Of a stretch of DNA of 48,349 nucleotides, positions 35,214-43,524 are shown one piece after another. The translations under genes and the position numbers were made by a program. The stretch covers positions 1 through 48,349 of the forward strand of contig NZ_SMJX01000021.1 in the NCBI RefSeq assembly GCF_004348535.1. The letters run 5' to 3'. The stretch comes from Actinomadura sp. KC216. Lineage in GTDB: Bacteria; Actinomycetota; Actinomycetes; Streptosporangiales; Streptosporangiaceae. Each line of letters starts with the position of its first letter. Position 1 is the stretch's first letter. A model generated the notes under the pieces. It was not told the DNA's origin. It saw nothing but the letters and a program-made list of their open reading frames with translations, and ran no database searches.

Positions 35214-35249
35214 AGCGTAACACACTACGTAATACAGACCGTACTACGT
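35214..35249 (-). promoter_or_regulatory. Toxin-antitoxin promoter: leaderless -10 and inverted-repeat operator
   Basis: TACGCT (complement at 35214-35219) lies 6 bp from the antitoxin ATG. ACGTAATAC (35227-35235) and GTACTACGT (35241-35249) form a 9-bp inverted repeat with one mismatch around AGACC, suited to a ribbon-helix-helix dimer pair. Confidence 0.55.
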
Positions 35250-35321
35250 CGCGTGAACCAGCGCTGGAAGCCGACAGCCGCGCTCGTCGCTCATCGCCCT
35301 ACTGTCCCCAGGCATGTCAAA

Positions 35322-35343
35322 GCCCCGGCCACTTGGCCGGGGC
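35322..35343 (-). terminator. Hairpin terminator after the DUF397 gene
   Basis: GCCCCGGCC and GGCCGGGGC form a perfect 9-bp stem with a 4-base loop, starting 13 bp past the DUF397 stop and followed on the minus strand by TTT. It ends the HTH-DUF397 operon. Confidence 0.8.
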
Positions 35344-35356
35344 ATACTCATGGGGG

Positions 35357-35560
35357 TCAGATGTCCAGTTCGTCCCGCTTCACGCGGGCGACCAGGCGGG
35401 CGAAGCTCTCGGCGGAGAGCGTCAGGTGCCCGCTGGGAGGGGCCTTGCTGTCGCGCACGGCGACACCTTGGCCCAGATCGGCGACCTCCACGCAGTCGCC
35501 GCCGTTGCCGCTCCGGCGGCTCTTCCGCCAGACGGCGCGGGAGAGATCCACATTGGTCAT
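35357..35560 (-). CDS. DUF397 small protein
   Basis: DUF397 proteins are short actinobacterial proteins that nearly always follow an HTH regulator gene of the DUF5753 type. This one has 67 residues with the signature WRKSRRSGNGGDCVEVADL (about residues 11-29), VAVRDSKAPPSGHLTLS and a final FARLVARVK helix. Related small proteins bind or are controlled by the partner regulator and affect development and antibiotic production in Streptomyces; here the role is inferred from linkage only. ATG 35560 has GGAG 9-10 bp upstream; ATG 35569 touches the ribosome site and is less likely. Confidence 0.9.
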   Translation of the reverse strand: MTNVDLSRAVWRKSRRSGNGGDCVEVADLGQGVAVRDSKAPPSGHLTLSAESFARLVARVKRDELDI

Positions 35561-35584
35561 GTCCCGCATCTCCTCAGTTCTGAC

Positions 35585-36448
35585 TCACGCTAGGTCATCG
35601 GCCGCGCGAGTGATCATGGACAGCGACTCGTCGGGATCGAGCGCTTTGGCTATGAGGTAGTTGAACATCAGTGTATAGCGCTCGATTTCCGGCGCCTCCT
35701 CCAGATAGAGGCTGCCGGTCTGGTTCTCCAGGTAGACCACATCGGGGTCGCTGGCCTCCGGAAAGTTCAGAATCCTGAACGATCCCTCCATGGCGGGGTG
35801 CGCTCCTGCCTTGAACGGAAGGACTTGCACGCTCACGTGAGGCTGACGTGCGAGTTCCACAACGTGTCGTAGCTGGTCGCGCATCACTTCCTCAGACCCG
35901 ACGACTCGCCGGATGACGGCTTCGTTCACTACCGCCCAGAAGCTCAGCGGGCTCTCTCCAGTCAGTCGCTCCTGACGGGTCAAGCGCACCTCGATCTTGT
36001 GCTCGATCTCATCCTCGTTGCCCGCCGCGGGTGCGGCGTGCAGGAACGCCCGGTAGTAGTCCGGGGTCTGCAGCAGACCAGGCATGAGCTCTGACTCATA
36101 CGCCTGGCTCGAAGCCGCCTCGGCCTCCAGGCCCACGAAGAACTGGAACCAGCTGGGGATCGCTGAGCCGTAGGAGTGCCACCAACCGCGCTGCCGGGCC
36201 TCGCGAGCGAAGGCGAGCAACACCTCGCGCTTCTCGGCGTCCACACCGTAGAGGTCCAGCAACGCGCGCAGGTCAGTCGGGCGGATACGTCGCTCACCTG
36301 TCTCCCATCGGCTGATCGCCGACGAGCTGAAGTCGCCTTCGGACCGACTCACAACCTGCTCGATCGTCAGACCGCGTTCCTCACGCAGACGGCGCAGCTC
36401 GTAGCGCAACCGGCGACCGCGGACCGTCGGACTCGGACGTATCGGCAC
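35585..36448 (-). CDS. Helix-turn-helix regulator with DUF5753 domain
   Basis: The 287-residue protein has an XRE-type helix-turn-helix (about residues 10-70: RLRREERGLTIEQVV, SSSAISRWETGERR) and a C-terminal DUF5753 domain with SELMPGLLQTPDYYRAFL (about 120-137) and WAVVNEAVIRR. With DUF397 it forms the common actinobacterial regulator and small-partner pair, 24 bp apart. GTG 36448 follows GGAGG at 7 bp; the TTG 30 bp upstream lacks support. GC content and codon use are lower than in the window's core genes, suggesting acquisition by transfer. TTGGCAA repeats upstream may be its own binding sites. Confidence 0.92.
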   Translation of the reverse strand: MPIRPSPTVRGRRLRYELRRLREERGLTIEQVVSRSEGDFSSSAISRWETGERRIRPTDLRALLDLYGVDAEKREVLLAFAREARQRGWWHSYGSAIPSWFQFFVGLEAEAASSQAYESELMPGLLQTPDYYRAFLHAAPAAGNEDEIEHKIEVRLTRQERLTGESPLSFWAVVNEAVIRRVVGSEEVMRDQLRHVVELARQPHVSVQVLPFKAGAHPAMEGSFRILNFPEASDPDVVYLENQTGSLYLEEAPEIERYTLMFNYLIAKALDPDESLSMITRAADDLA

Positions 36449-36471
36449 GAAGCCACCTCCGTTTTGGGGAA

Positions 36472-36536
36472 TTGCCAATTGGGACTTGCCAAGAGCGTAG
36501 CCCAGGAGCCACGCTTGACGAAGTCATAGCTTGCCA
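36472..36536. promoter_or_regulatory. Repeated TTGCCA motifs upstream of the HTH regulator
   Basis: TTGCCA occurs three times (near 36472, 36486 and 36531), the first inside the palindrome AATTGCCAATT. These cover the divergent region between the HTH gene and the small-ORF/ATPase unit and could be operator sites. Confidence 0.35.
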
Positions 36537-36613
36537 GCATCACAGACCGCATGTATGCGGTTCTGGTGAGTTACGAACGTCATCGGACTGGCGGTGACGT
36601 GGCGGAAGGAGGC

Positions 36614-36651
36614 GGCCCTGGGCCGGTGCTTACCCCACCGCGCCCAGGGCC
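36614..36651 (+). promoter_or_regulatory. Strong hairpin just before the small ORF
   Basis: A 10-bp perfect stem (GGCCCTGGGC with GCCCAGGGCC) is stacked on a 5-bp stem (CGGTG with CACCG) with one bulged C and a 7-base loop. It ends about 10 bp before the AAGGAG of the small ORF, so it is probably a leader structure affecting translation or transcription of the ATPase unit. Confidence 0.55.
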
Positions 36652-36677
36652 TTGCCCGACTGGAAGGAGTCGGACCA

Positions 36678-36785
36678 GTGAACGATGGTACGGGCACGCC
36701 GCTGGAGCGGTTGGCGGCGCAGCTGACGCGACGAGGCGTCCGTGTGGACGTGCCCGAGGGGACGCTCGTGGCGAGGTGGTCGTGA
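36678..36785 (+). CDS. 35-residue small ORF coupled to the HATPase gene
   Basis: A GTG start 8 bp after AAGGAG opens a 35-codon frame (VNDGTGTPLERLAAQLTRRG to VPEGTLVARWS) whose TGA overlaps the next ATG as TGATG. The ribosome site and overlap suggest it is translated. I recognise no domain. It may be a leader peptide for translational coupling or a small partner of the ATPase. The 230 bp before it contain only the repeats and hairpin listed separately. Confidence 0.5.
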   Translation: MNDGTGTPLERLAAQLTRRGVRVDVPEGTLVARWS

Positions 36786-37237
36786 TGGACTGCGAACGCG
36801 CCACCGTCAGGCTCGGCACCGGGCTCGACGTGAGGATCCCGGCGGCGCAGACGGCTCCGGGGGAAGTCCGGACGCTGGTGGAGTCGCGACTCGTCTCGTG
36901 GGGGCTGGTGGTCCTGCGCGACGACGTCACGCTGATCGCCAGCGAGCTGGTCACGAACGCGATCCGGCACACGTCCGGGCCGGAGATCCGCGTCCGGTTC
37001 ACACGCGAGGCGCGCGGGGTGCTCCTGGAGGTGTGGGATTCCTCGGGCGTCCTGCCGATCCCGAAGCGGACGGCGGAGAACCTCGCCGGTGACCTGGCCC
37101 CGGACGCCGAGGCGCTGGAATGCGAGGACGGGCCGGGCGGCAGAGGTCTGCCGATCGTGGGCCTGTTGTCCTCGGAGTACGGGGTGAAGGCGACCGAACC
37201 GGCCGGCAAATGGGTCTGGTCGCGCGTGAGCGCGTGA
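36785..37237 (+). CDS. Anti-sigma-like HATPase domain protein
   Basis: The 150-residue protein is a single GHKL/HATPase_c domain of the serine-kinase/anti-sigma type common in actinomycetes. The N-box LIASELVTNAIRHT (about residues 50-63), the VWDSSG G1-like box (about 83-88) and GGRGLPIVGLLSSEYGV (about 117-133) are present. Such proteins bind sigma or anti-sigma-antagonist partners, or only ATP. The kinase role is not proven. It is divergent from the HTH-DUF397 operon, a frequent combination. Start and upstream coupling are described with the small ORF. Confidence 0.87.
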   Translation: MDCERATVRLGTGLDVRIPAAQTAPGEVRTLVESRLVSWGLVVLRDDVTLIASELVTNAIRHTSGPEIRVRFTREARGVLLEVWDSSGVLPIPKRTAENLAGDLAPDAEALECEDGPGGRGLPIVGLLSSEYGVKATEPAGKWVWSRVSA

Positions 37238-37276
37238 GGGATCGAGCGGCGAGAACTCATGGGAAGGTGCCCGGAG

Positions 37277-37654
37277 ATGGGTGTGCGTCAGGCGGTTGGA
37301 CGCTGGCAGGCCGTGCTTCGGTGGCGGACGCTCCTGGGGGACGAGGCGGCCGTCCAAAACCTGGAACTGCTCGCGGTCGCGCTGAAGCCCAAGGGCTGGC
37401 GGTGCGTGGAACTGTACGAGAAGGAGGAATTCGGGTTCCCGGTTCCGCTGCTGTGGGCGTACGCGAGCGGCGCGGCGGAGGACGTCGGTGCCGTGGTGAC
37501 CGTCCGAGCAACGCCGGGCGGCACCTGGAGCTACTTCGAGGCCGGGAAGGGGCGCGGCGGCTACCTGTCCCCGTGCGGCGACGCGACAATGGCGGCCGAC
37601 CGCATCGACCGCCTCCTGAAGTACCGAATGTTCCCCAACGAAGAATGGACCTGA
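37277..37654 (+). CDS. Hypothetical protein downstream of the HATPase gene
   Basis: I do not recognise a family. The 125-residue product is soluble, with a Trp/Arg-rich start (GRWQAVLRWRTLLGDEA), a beta-like middle (RCVELYEKEEFGFPVPLLWAYA, then TVRATPGGTWSYFEAGKG) and a short helical end (ADRIDRLLKYRMF). It starts 39 bp after the ATPase gene on the same strand, so it is probably in that transcription unit. ATG 37277 has GGAAGG at 9 bp; ATG 37259 is an alternative. It may be a partner of the ATPase, by location only. Confidence 0.6.
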   Translation: MGVRQAVGRWQAVLRWRTLLGDEAAVQNLELLAVALKPKGWRCVELYEKEEFGFPVPLLWAYASGAAEDVGAVVTVRATPGGTWSYFEAGKGRGGYLSPCGDATMAADRIDRLLKYRMFPNEEWT

Positions 37655-37791
37655 TCCCCGCTGAGCCCCGTCCACCTACGCGGAGAACCGGCGGTAGCCC
37701 TTCGTCGCGCTGTCTGCGTGGCTGCTGGTGTCGGCTCCGTTCGGGCGATCGGCCGGGGCCCGGTGGCCGCCGCCGGGTTCCCGGACGTTGG

Positions 37792-38619
37792 TCAGGTCGC
37801 CAGGAATTCGAGCAGGTCGGTGTTGAAGCGGTCCTTGAAGCCGGGGACCATGGCGATCCCGTGCGACCCGCCCTCGTAGACCTTCAGCTTCGCGTTGGGG
37901 ATGATCTCGGCGGACTTGCGGGCGGTGGCGTCGATCGGGACGATCTGGTCGTCGTCGCCGTGAACAATCAGCGTCGGGATGTCGAACCGGTGCAGGTCCT
38001 GATGGAAGTCGGTCTCGGCGAAGGCGGTTACGCAGTCCACCCCGGCCTTGATGCTCTCCTGCATGGCCATGAACCAGAACGCGTCCTTGTTGCCCTGGGT
38101 GGCCGGGGTGTTCGGGCGGTTGGCGCTGAAGAAGCCGTCGGCGGTGTCCTTCCAGAACTGCGACCGCTCGTTGAGGATGCCTTTCTTGATGTCCTCGAAC
38201 ACCTCCGCGGGCACGCCCTCGGGGTTGGTGTCCGTCTTCAGCATCAGCGGCGGGATCGCCGACAGCAGGACGGCCTTGGACACCCGGTTGGTGCCGTGCC
38301 GGCCGATGTAGCGGGCCAGTTCCCCGCCGCCCATCGAGTGCGCCACCAAGGCGACGTCCCACAGGCCGAGCGCCTCGATGAGGTCGTCGAGGTCGTCGGC
38401 GAAGGTGTCGAAGTCGTAGCCGTCCCAGGGCTGGCTGGACCGGCCGTGGCCGCGCCGGTCATGCGCGATCGCGCGGTACCCGTTCTCGGCGACCGCCTTC
38501 ATCTGGTCTTCCCAGGCGTCGGCGTTCAGCGGCCAGCCGTGGATGAACAGCACCGGCCGCCCGCGGCCCCAGTCCTTGTAGTAGATCTCGACGCCGTCAC
38601 GCGTCTTGACGAAACCCAT
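37792..38619 (-). CDS. Alpha/beta hydrolase, cofactor-free haloperoxidase type
   Basis: The 275-residue enzyme matches the cofactor-free chloroperoxidase/esterase group. HGWPLNADAW forms the oxyanion hole (about residues 27-36), AHDRRGHGRS follows, and the nucleophile Ser lies in VAHSMGGGE (about 92-100). The acid Asp is in VHGDDDQIVP (about 218-227), and His is in EGGSHGIAM near 250. These enzymes hydrolyse esters and can form peracids. The start ATG follows a GGGGGG purine run. It is flanked by noncoding stretches of 137 and 104 bp; the right one holds a GGTGGCC/GGCCACC stem-loop (38650-38670). Confidence 0.9.
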   Translation of the reverse strand: MGFVKTRDGVEIYYKDWGRGRPVLFIHGWPLNADAWEDQMKAVAENGYRAIAHDRRGHGRSSQPWDGYDFDTFADDLDDLIEALGLWDVALVAHSMGGGELARYIGRHGTNRVSKAVLLSAIPPLMLKTDTNPEGVPAEVFEDIKKGILNERSQFWKDTADGFFSANRPNTPATQGNKDAFWFMAMQESIKAGVDCVTAFAETDFHQDLHRFDIPTLIVHGDDDQIVPIDATARKSAEIIPNAKLKVYEGGSHGIAMVPGFKDRFNTDLLEFLAT

Positions 38620-38649
38620 CGATCCCCCCAGCGAACACGATGGAACTTC

Positions 38650-38670
38650 GGTGGCCTCCCCCGGGCCACC
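38650..38670. terminator. Small stem-loop between hydrolase and GNAT genes
   Basis: GGTGGCC and GGCCACC form a perfect 7-bp stem around a 7-base loop, 53 bp after the GNAT stop on the minus strand and before the hydrolase start. It is probably the terminator of the ppc-GNAT unit. Confidence 0.5.
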
Positions 38671-38723
38671 AAGGGATTCGCTACCCCTTCGTCCCGCATG
38701 AAACGTCTGTCCAAGGTCCGGGG

Positions 38724-39161
38724 TCAGGTGAGGGGTTTGGCCATGTGGACGATGTAGCGGCCGTTGATTTCCTCGCGGGTTGTTTCTTGGTAGCCGAGGG
38801 ACTTGTACAGCTCGATGTTCCTCGTCATTAGTTCGTTGGTGTAGAGGCGCAGGCTCGGCAGGGTCAGCGCGCGGGCGTGGTCTTCGGCGAAGGCCAGGAG
38901 GGCGCGGCCTATGCCCTTGCCGTGGTGGACGGGGGCCACGGCGACGTTCTCGATGAGGAGCGCGTCGGTCTCGGGGATCAGAACTATGAGGCCGTCTGGA
39001 CCTTCGCCGGTGACGAATACGTGGGCTGAGCTGATTAGCGCGGCGTAGTCGGCGTCCATGGGGATGGGACGGGCGCCGATCAGTTCCGCCCACGGGGTGT
39101 AGGCGGCTTCGACTATCTCTTCTATACGTGGCTGGTCGGACGGGGTGGCTGGTCTGATCAT
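38724..39161 (-). CDS. GNAT family N-acetyltransferase
   Basis: The 145-residue acetyl-CoA-dependent acetyltransferase shows the GNAT core: an N-terminal IRPATPSDQPRIEEIV strand and helix, the acetyl-CoA loop VAPVHHGKGIGRALLAFAEDHA (about residues 76-97) and LYKSLGYQET near the C-terminus. The acceptor is unknown. It starts 2 bp after the ppc stop and is surely co-transcribed. Its codon use is unusual for the window: AGA, ATA and CCA appear in the first 20 codons, where neighbours use GC-ending codons. Confidence 0.9.
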   Translation of the reverse strand: MIRPATPSDQPRIEEIVEAAYTPWAELIGARPIPMDADYAALISSAHVFVTGEGPDGLIVLIPETDALLIENVAVAPVHHGKGIGRALLAFAEDHARALTLPSLRLYTNELMTRNIELYKSLGYQETTREEINGRYIVHMAKPLT

Positions 39162-39163
39162 GG

Positions 39164-41779
39164 TCAGCCCGTGTTCTGGAGACCGGCGGCTACGCCGTTG
39201 ACGGAGAGGAGGAGCAGGGCCTCTAGGTGGGTGCGTTCTTCGTCATTTGTTACGCCCTTGCGGAGGGCCTTCAGGGCTCTTAGTTGGAGGTGGGAGAGGG
39301 CGTCCACGTAGGGGTTGCGTAGTTCTACGGCTCTGGAGAGGACGCGGCGGTTCTCTAGGAGGCGTTCGTGGCCTGTGACCGCTAGGACAAGGCGGCGTGT
39401 GCGGTCGTATTCGGCGAGGACGGTTTCGGTGAGTTCGGGGCGGTCGCCTAGGGCCAGGTAGCGCTCGGCTATCGCGCGGTCTGACTTGGCCAGGCTCATC
39501 TCGGCGTTGTCTAGGAGGGTGTTGAAGAGCGGCCAGGTTTCGTAGGCGTCGCGGAGTTCGGTGAGGTCGGCTCCGTCGGCGGACACGGCGGCCAGGCCGC
39601 TGCCCAGGCCGTACCAGCCGGGGAGGTTGACGCGGGTCTGCGTCCAGGCGAACACCCAGGGGATGGCGCGCAGGTCCTCCAAGCCCCGGGCGGCCTTGCG
39701 GCGGGCCGGGCGGGAGCCGATACGGAGCTCCGCGATCTCCTCCAGGGGGCTGACCTGGGCGAACCAGATGGCGAAGTCGGGGGTTTCGATGAGGGAGCGG
39801 AAAGCCGTTCGGGCGGCTTCGCTGATCTTGTTGGCCAGGGGGCGGAAGCGGGTTGCCGCTTCGCGGGCTCGGTCTTGGACGGCGGTGGTGGAAGCTAGGA
39901 GGATCGCGCTTGTCACCTGTTCCACGTGGCGCTTGGCGATCTCGCCCTGGCCGTAGCGGGCGAAGATGACCTCGCCCTGCTCGGTGACCTTGAAGCGGCC
40001 CGCGACGGAGCCGGGGGCCTGGGCGAGGATGGCGCGGTTGGCGGGGCCGCCGCCGCGGCCGAGCGAGCCGCCTCGGCCGTGGAAGAGCGTGAGCTTGATG
40101 TCGTTGCGGGCCGCCCACGCGGCCAGGGCTTCCTGGGTGTCGTAGAGGCGGAGGGTGGCGCTGGTGGGGCCCAACTGTTTCGCCGAGTCGGAGTAGCCGA
40201 GCATTACCTCTAGGCGTCGGTCTGTGTCGGCTAGGCGGTTTTGGACGGCGGGGATGCGCAGCATGCCGTCCAGGACCGAGGGGGCTCGTTCCAGGTCTTC
40301 GCCTGTCTCGAAGAGGGGGATGACGTCGAGGGTGGGCGCTGACTCGCCTAGTGAGGCCGCTAGAGCGTGGACGTTCGCGATGTCGTCGGCGGAGCGGGTG
40401 AACGAGACGATGTAGCGGTGGCAGGCGCGGACGCCGAAGCGCTGCTGGATCCAGGCCACGACGCGGAGCGTCTCCAAGATTTCTTCTGTCATCTCGGAGA
40501 GCGGGCCGCCCGCCGTCAGCTCTTGCAGGGCTTGCTGGTGGAGTTCGGAGTGCTGGCGGATCTCCAGTTCGGCCAGGTGGAAGCCGAATGTCTCCACCTG
40601 CCAGATCAGGTTCTGGACGCGTCCGTACGCCTGGCGGGGCGCGCCTGCGCCTGCCAGGGACTCCTGGACGAGGCGGAGGTCGGTCAGGAGGTCGTCGGCC
40701 GTGGCGTAGGCCAGGTCGGCGTCGCGGTCGCGGGTCGCGGCGATGCGGGACGCGGCGTGGAGGAGGAACTGGCGGTGCGGCTCGCCCGGCGAACGCTTGG
40801 CGATCTCGCCGATCAGGTCCGGGTGCGCGGTGCGGGCGGCGGCCAGGGCGGTGCGGAGGTCCGCCGACGCGGGCGTGGTGTCCTCGTGGACGGTCAGCTC
40901 GCGGCCTATCCGCGCGCAGGCGTTCTCCAGGGCGCGCAGGACGTGATCGGCCTGGATCATGATCGCGTCTCGGGTGACCTGCGCGGTCACGTAGGGGTTG
41001 CCGTCGCGGTCGCCGCCTATCCAGCTACCGAAGCGCAGGTACGGGCGGGCCTTCGGGGGGTGCGTGCCGGAGTTCCCGAGGGCGCGGTCCAGGGCTCGGT
41101 AGACGTGCGGGACGGCGCGGAAGATCGTCTCGTCGAACGCGGCCATCGCGGTGCGGACCTCGTCCAGGGGGTCCATCTGGGCGGCGCGGCGCAGGGCCGT
41201 CCGCCAGAGGAGGTCGATCTCCTCGCGGAGGCACCGCTCGATCTCCCCGCGCTCGGTCGCGCCCGGCGCGCCGTTCAGGCGGGTCATCAGGTCGCTGATC
41301 CGCTGGATGGCGGTGACGACGGCGCGGCGGCGGGCCTCGGTGGGGTGGGCGGTGAAGACGGGGCGGAACTCCAGGCCGCCGACCAGGTCGTCCACGCGGC
41401 CGTCGCTCGCCTGGATCTGCTGGACGGCCGCCGCCACCGAACCCGGGACCGTGTCGCCGGTGTCGCGGTCGCGGAGGGTGCGGATGCGGTGATGTTCCTC
41501 CGCCAGGTTCGTCAGGTGGAAGTAGACCGTGAACGCGCGGGCCACTTGTTCGGCACGTTCCAGCGTCCAGCCGTCGACCAGGGCCGCGACGTCGTTGATG
41601 GGAGTCTCGCCGCGGCGGGCCGCGATCACCGCGTGCCGGAGGCGTTCGACGTCGTCCAGCAGGCCGGGGCCGCCGTACTCCACCAGGCTGTCGCCGAGCA
41701 TCGCGCCCAGCAGGCGGACGTCGCGGCGGAGCAGTTCGGGCATGTCCTGCCGGAACGTGTCGCGTGTCTTCGTGGCCAC
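39164..41779 (-). CDS. ppc: Phosphoenolpyruvate carboxylase
   Basis: PEP carboxylase adds bicarbonate to phosphoenolpyruvate to give oxaloacetate, refilling the TCA cycle. The 871-residue protein contains VFTAHPTEARRR (catalytic His, about residues 140-151), GSWIGGDRDGNP (about 250), GYSDSAKQLGPTSA and the FHGRGGSLGRGGGP signature (about 560), and ends QNTG as usual. The GTG start has no ribosome site; TACGCT ends 6 bp upstream, indicating a leaderless mRNA. Codons such as CTA, AGA, GTA and CAA are enriched in the last third and in patches, unlike the 5' end. Confidence 0.96.
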   Translation of the reverse strand: MATKTRDTFRQDMPELLRRDVRLLGAMLGDSLVEYGGPGLLDDVERLRHAVIAARRGETPINDVAALVDGWTLERAEQVARAFTVYFHLTNLAEEHHRIRTLRDRDTGDTVPGSVAAAVQQIQASDGRVDDLVGGLEFRPVFTAHPTEARRRAVVTAIQRISDLMTRLNGAPGATERGEIERCLREEIDLLWRTALRRAAQMDPLDEVRTAMAAFDETIFRAVPHVYRALDRALGNSGTHPPKARPYLRFGSWIGGDRDGNPYVTAQVTRDAIMIQADHVLRALENACARIGRELTVHEDTTPASADLRTALAAARTAHPDLIGEIAKRSPGEPHRQFLLHAASRIAATRDRDADLAYATADDLLTDLRLVQESLAGAGAPRQAYGRVQNLIWQVETFGFHLAELEIRQHSELHQQALQELTAGGPLSEMTEEILETLRVVAWIQQRFGVRACHRYIVSFTRSADDIANVHALAASLGESAPTLDVIPLFETGEDLERAPSVLDGMLRIPAVQNRLADTDRRLEVMLGYSDSAKQLGPTSATLRLYDTQEALAAWAARNDIKLTLFHGRGGSLGRGGGPANRAILAQAPGSVAGRFKVTEQGEVIFARYGQGEIAKRHVEQVTSAILLASTTAVQDRAREAATRFRPLANKISEAARTAFRSLIETPDFAIWFAQVSPLEEIAELRIGSRPARRKAARGLEDLRAIPWVFAWTQTRVNLPGWYGLGSGLAAVSADGADLTELRDAYETWPLFNTLLDNAEMSLAKSDRAIAERYLALGDRPELTETVLAEYDRTRRLVLAVTGHERLLENRRVLSRAVELRNPYVDALSHLQLRALKALRKGVTNDEERTHLEALLLLSVNGVAAGLQNTG

Positions 41780-41785
41780 GCGCCC

Positions 41786-41791
41786 AGCGTA
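41786..41791 (-). promoter_or_regulatory. Predicted leaderless -10 element for ppc
   Basis: TACGCT on the minus strand ends 6 bp before the GTG start, the same hexamer and spacing as at the toxin-antitoxin locus. Confidence 0.5.
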
Positions 41792-41830
41792 ACGACTCCC
41801 CCGGTACCGGCCCGCGCGGTGGCGGGCGGT

Positions 41831-41836
41831 TACCCT
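41831..41836 (+). promoter_or_regulatory. Predicted leaderless -10 element for the acyl-CoA carboxylase gene
   Basis: TACCCT ends 7 bp before ATG 41844 and no ribosome site is visible. Together with the ppc element it forms a 64-bp back-to-back leaderless promoter pair. Confidence 0.5.
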
Positions 41837-41843
41837 GGCGCGC

Positions 41844-43436
41844 ATGGCCACGGAAGCCCCTGAACCCCCGGTGGGGTACGACGTCCACACCACGGCCGGG
41901 AAGATCGCCGACCTGGAGCGCCGCCGGTACGAGGCGGTGCACGCCGGATCGGCGCGCGCGGTCGAGAAGCAGCACGCCAAGGGCAAGATGACGGCCCGGG
42001 AGCGGATCGACGCGCTGCTCGACCCCGGGTCGTTCGTCGAGTTCGACGAGCTGGCGCGGCACCGGTCCACGAACTTCGGGATGGAGAAGAACCGGCCCTA
42101 CGGGGACGGCGTCGTCACCGGGTACGGGACGGTCGACGGGCGTCCGGTCGCCGTGTTCAGCCAGGACTTCACCGTCTCCGGCGGTTCGCTGGGCGAGGTG
42201 TTCGGCGAGAAGATCTGCAAGGTCATGGACCATGCGATCACGACGGGCTGCCCGGTCATCGGGATCAACGACTCCGGCGGCGCGCGGATCCAGGAGGGCG
42301 TCGTCGCGCTCGGCCTGTACGCGGAGATCTTCAAGCGGAACGTGCACGCGTCCGGGGTGATCCCGCAGATATCGCTGGTCATGGGGCCGTGCGCGGGCGG
42401 CGCCGTGTACTCCCCGGCGATCACCGACTTCATCGTCATGGTCGACCAGACCTCCCACATGTTCATCACCGGGCCCGACGTGATCAAGACGGTCACCGGC
42501 GAAGAGGTGACGATGGAGGAGCTGGGCGGGGCGCACTCGCACAACTCCAAGTCGGGCGTGGCGCACTACCAGGGGTCGGACGAGGACGACGCGATCGAGT
42601 ACGTCAAGGCGCTGCTGTCCTACCTTCCGTCCAACAACCTGTCGGACGCGCCCGCCTTCCCGGCGGAGGTCGACCCGGCGGAGCTGGACGAGGAGCTCGA
42701 CAGCCTCATCCCCGACTCGCCGAACCAGCCGTACGACATGCACACCGCCATCGAGCACGTGGTGGACGACGGCGAGTTCCTCGAAGTGCAGGAGCAGTAC
42801 GCGCCGAACATCATCGTCGGGTTCGGACGGGTCGAGGGCCGTTCGGTCGGCATCGTCGCGAACCAGCCGATGCAGTTCGCCGGGACGCTCGACATCGGCG
42901 CGTCGGAGAAGGCGGCCCGGTTCGTCCGGACGTGCGACGCGTTCAACATCCCCGTGCTGACGTTCGTGGACGTCCCCGGCTTCCTGCCCGGCACCGACCA
43001 GGAGTGGAACGGGATCATCCGGCGGGGCGCGAAGCTGCTGTACGCGTACGCGGAGGCGACGGTCCCGCTGGTCACGGTGATCACGCGGAAGGCGTACGGC
43101 GGCGCGTACGACGTCATGGGGTCCAAGCACCTCGGCGCGGACATCAATCTGGCGTGGCCGACGGCGCAGATCGCGGTGATGGGCGCGCAGGGCGCGGTGA
43201 ACATCCTGTACCGGCGTGAGCTGGCCGCCGCGGACGACCCGGACGCCCGCCGCGCCGAGCTGATCACCGAGTACGAGGACACGCTCGCCAACCCCTACAT
43301 CGCGGCGGAGCGCGGCTATGTCGACAACGTGATCAAGCCGTCCGAGACGCGGGGGCAGGTCGTGCGGGCGCTGCGCGCGCTGCGGGAGAAGCGCAAGACG
43401 CTTCCGCCCAAGAAGCACGGGAACATCCCGCTTTGA
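41844..43436 (+). CDS. Acyl-CoA carboxylase carboxyltransferase (beta) subunit, propionyl-CoA carboxylase type
   Basis: The subunit transfers the carboxyl group from carboxybiotin to acyl-CoA, giving methylmalonyl-CoA or malonyl-CoA. The 530-residue protein has the two crotonase-like halves of the family: [19 protein letters not shown] near residue 50, [14 protein letters not shown] (about 144-157), [13 protein letters not shown], and in the second half [14 protein letters not shown] and [15 protein letters not shown]. Length equals that of Streptomyces PccB, so propionyl-CoA is favoured. The biotinylated alpha subunit is not in the window; the epsilon subunit follows by 88 bp, and BirA at 29 kb would supply biotin attachment. 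Confidence 0.93.
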   Translation: MATEAPEPPVGYDVHTTAGKIADLERRRYEAVHAGSARAVEKQHAKGKMTARERIDALLDPGSFVEFDELARHRSTNFGMEKNRPYGDGVVTGYGTVDGRPVAVFSQDFTVSGGSLGEVFGEKICKVMDHAITTGCPVIGINDSGGARIQEGVVALGLYAEIFKRNVHASGVIPQISLVMGPCAGGAVYSPAITDFIVMVDQTSHMFITGPDVIKTVTGEEVTMEELGGAHSHNSKSGVAHYQGSDEDDAIEYVKALLSYLPSNNLSDAPAFPAEVDPAELDEELDSLIPDSPNQPYDMHTAIEHVVDDGEFLEVQEQYAPNIIVGFGRVEGRSVGIVANQPMQFAGTLDIGASEKAARFVRTCDAFNIPVLTFVDVPGFLPGTDQEWNGIIRRGAKLLYAYAEATVPLVTVITRKAYGGAYDVMGSKHLGADINLAWPTAQIAVMGAQGAVNILYRRELAAADDPDARRAELITEYEDTLANPYIAAERGYVDNVIKPSETRGQVVRALRALREKRKTLPPKKHGNIPL

Positions 43437-43524
43437 TCGCTCTTTGGGCGAAGCCTGGGGGGTCTGGAAGTCCGCCCCCGGATGGGAACATTGGTCCGAC
43501 CCTCCCAGTAGGTGAGGAGATGTG

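Noticed and set aside
37688..38697. Similar CGACGAAGGG segments flanking the hydrolase gene
   Set aside because: The match is about 15 of 20 bases and short; too weak to call insertion-site repeats.
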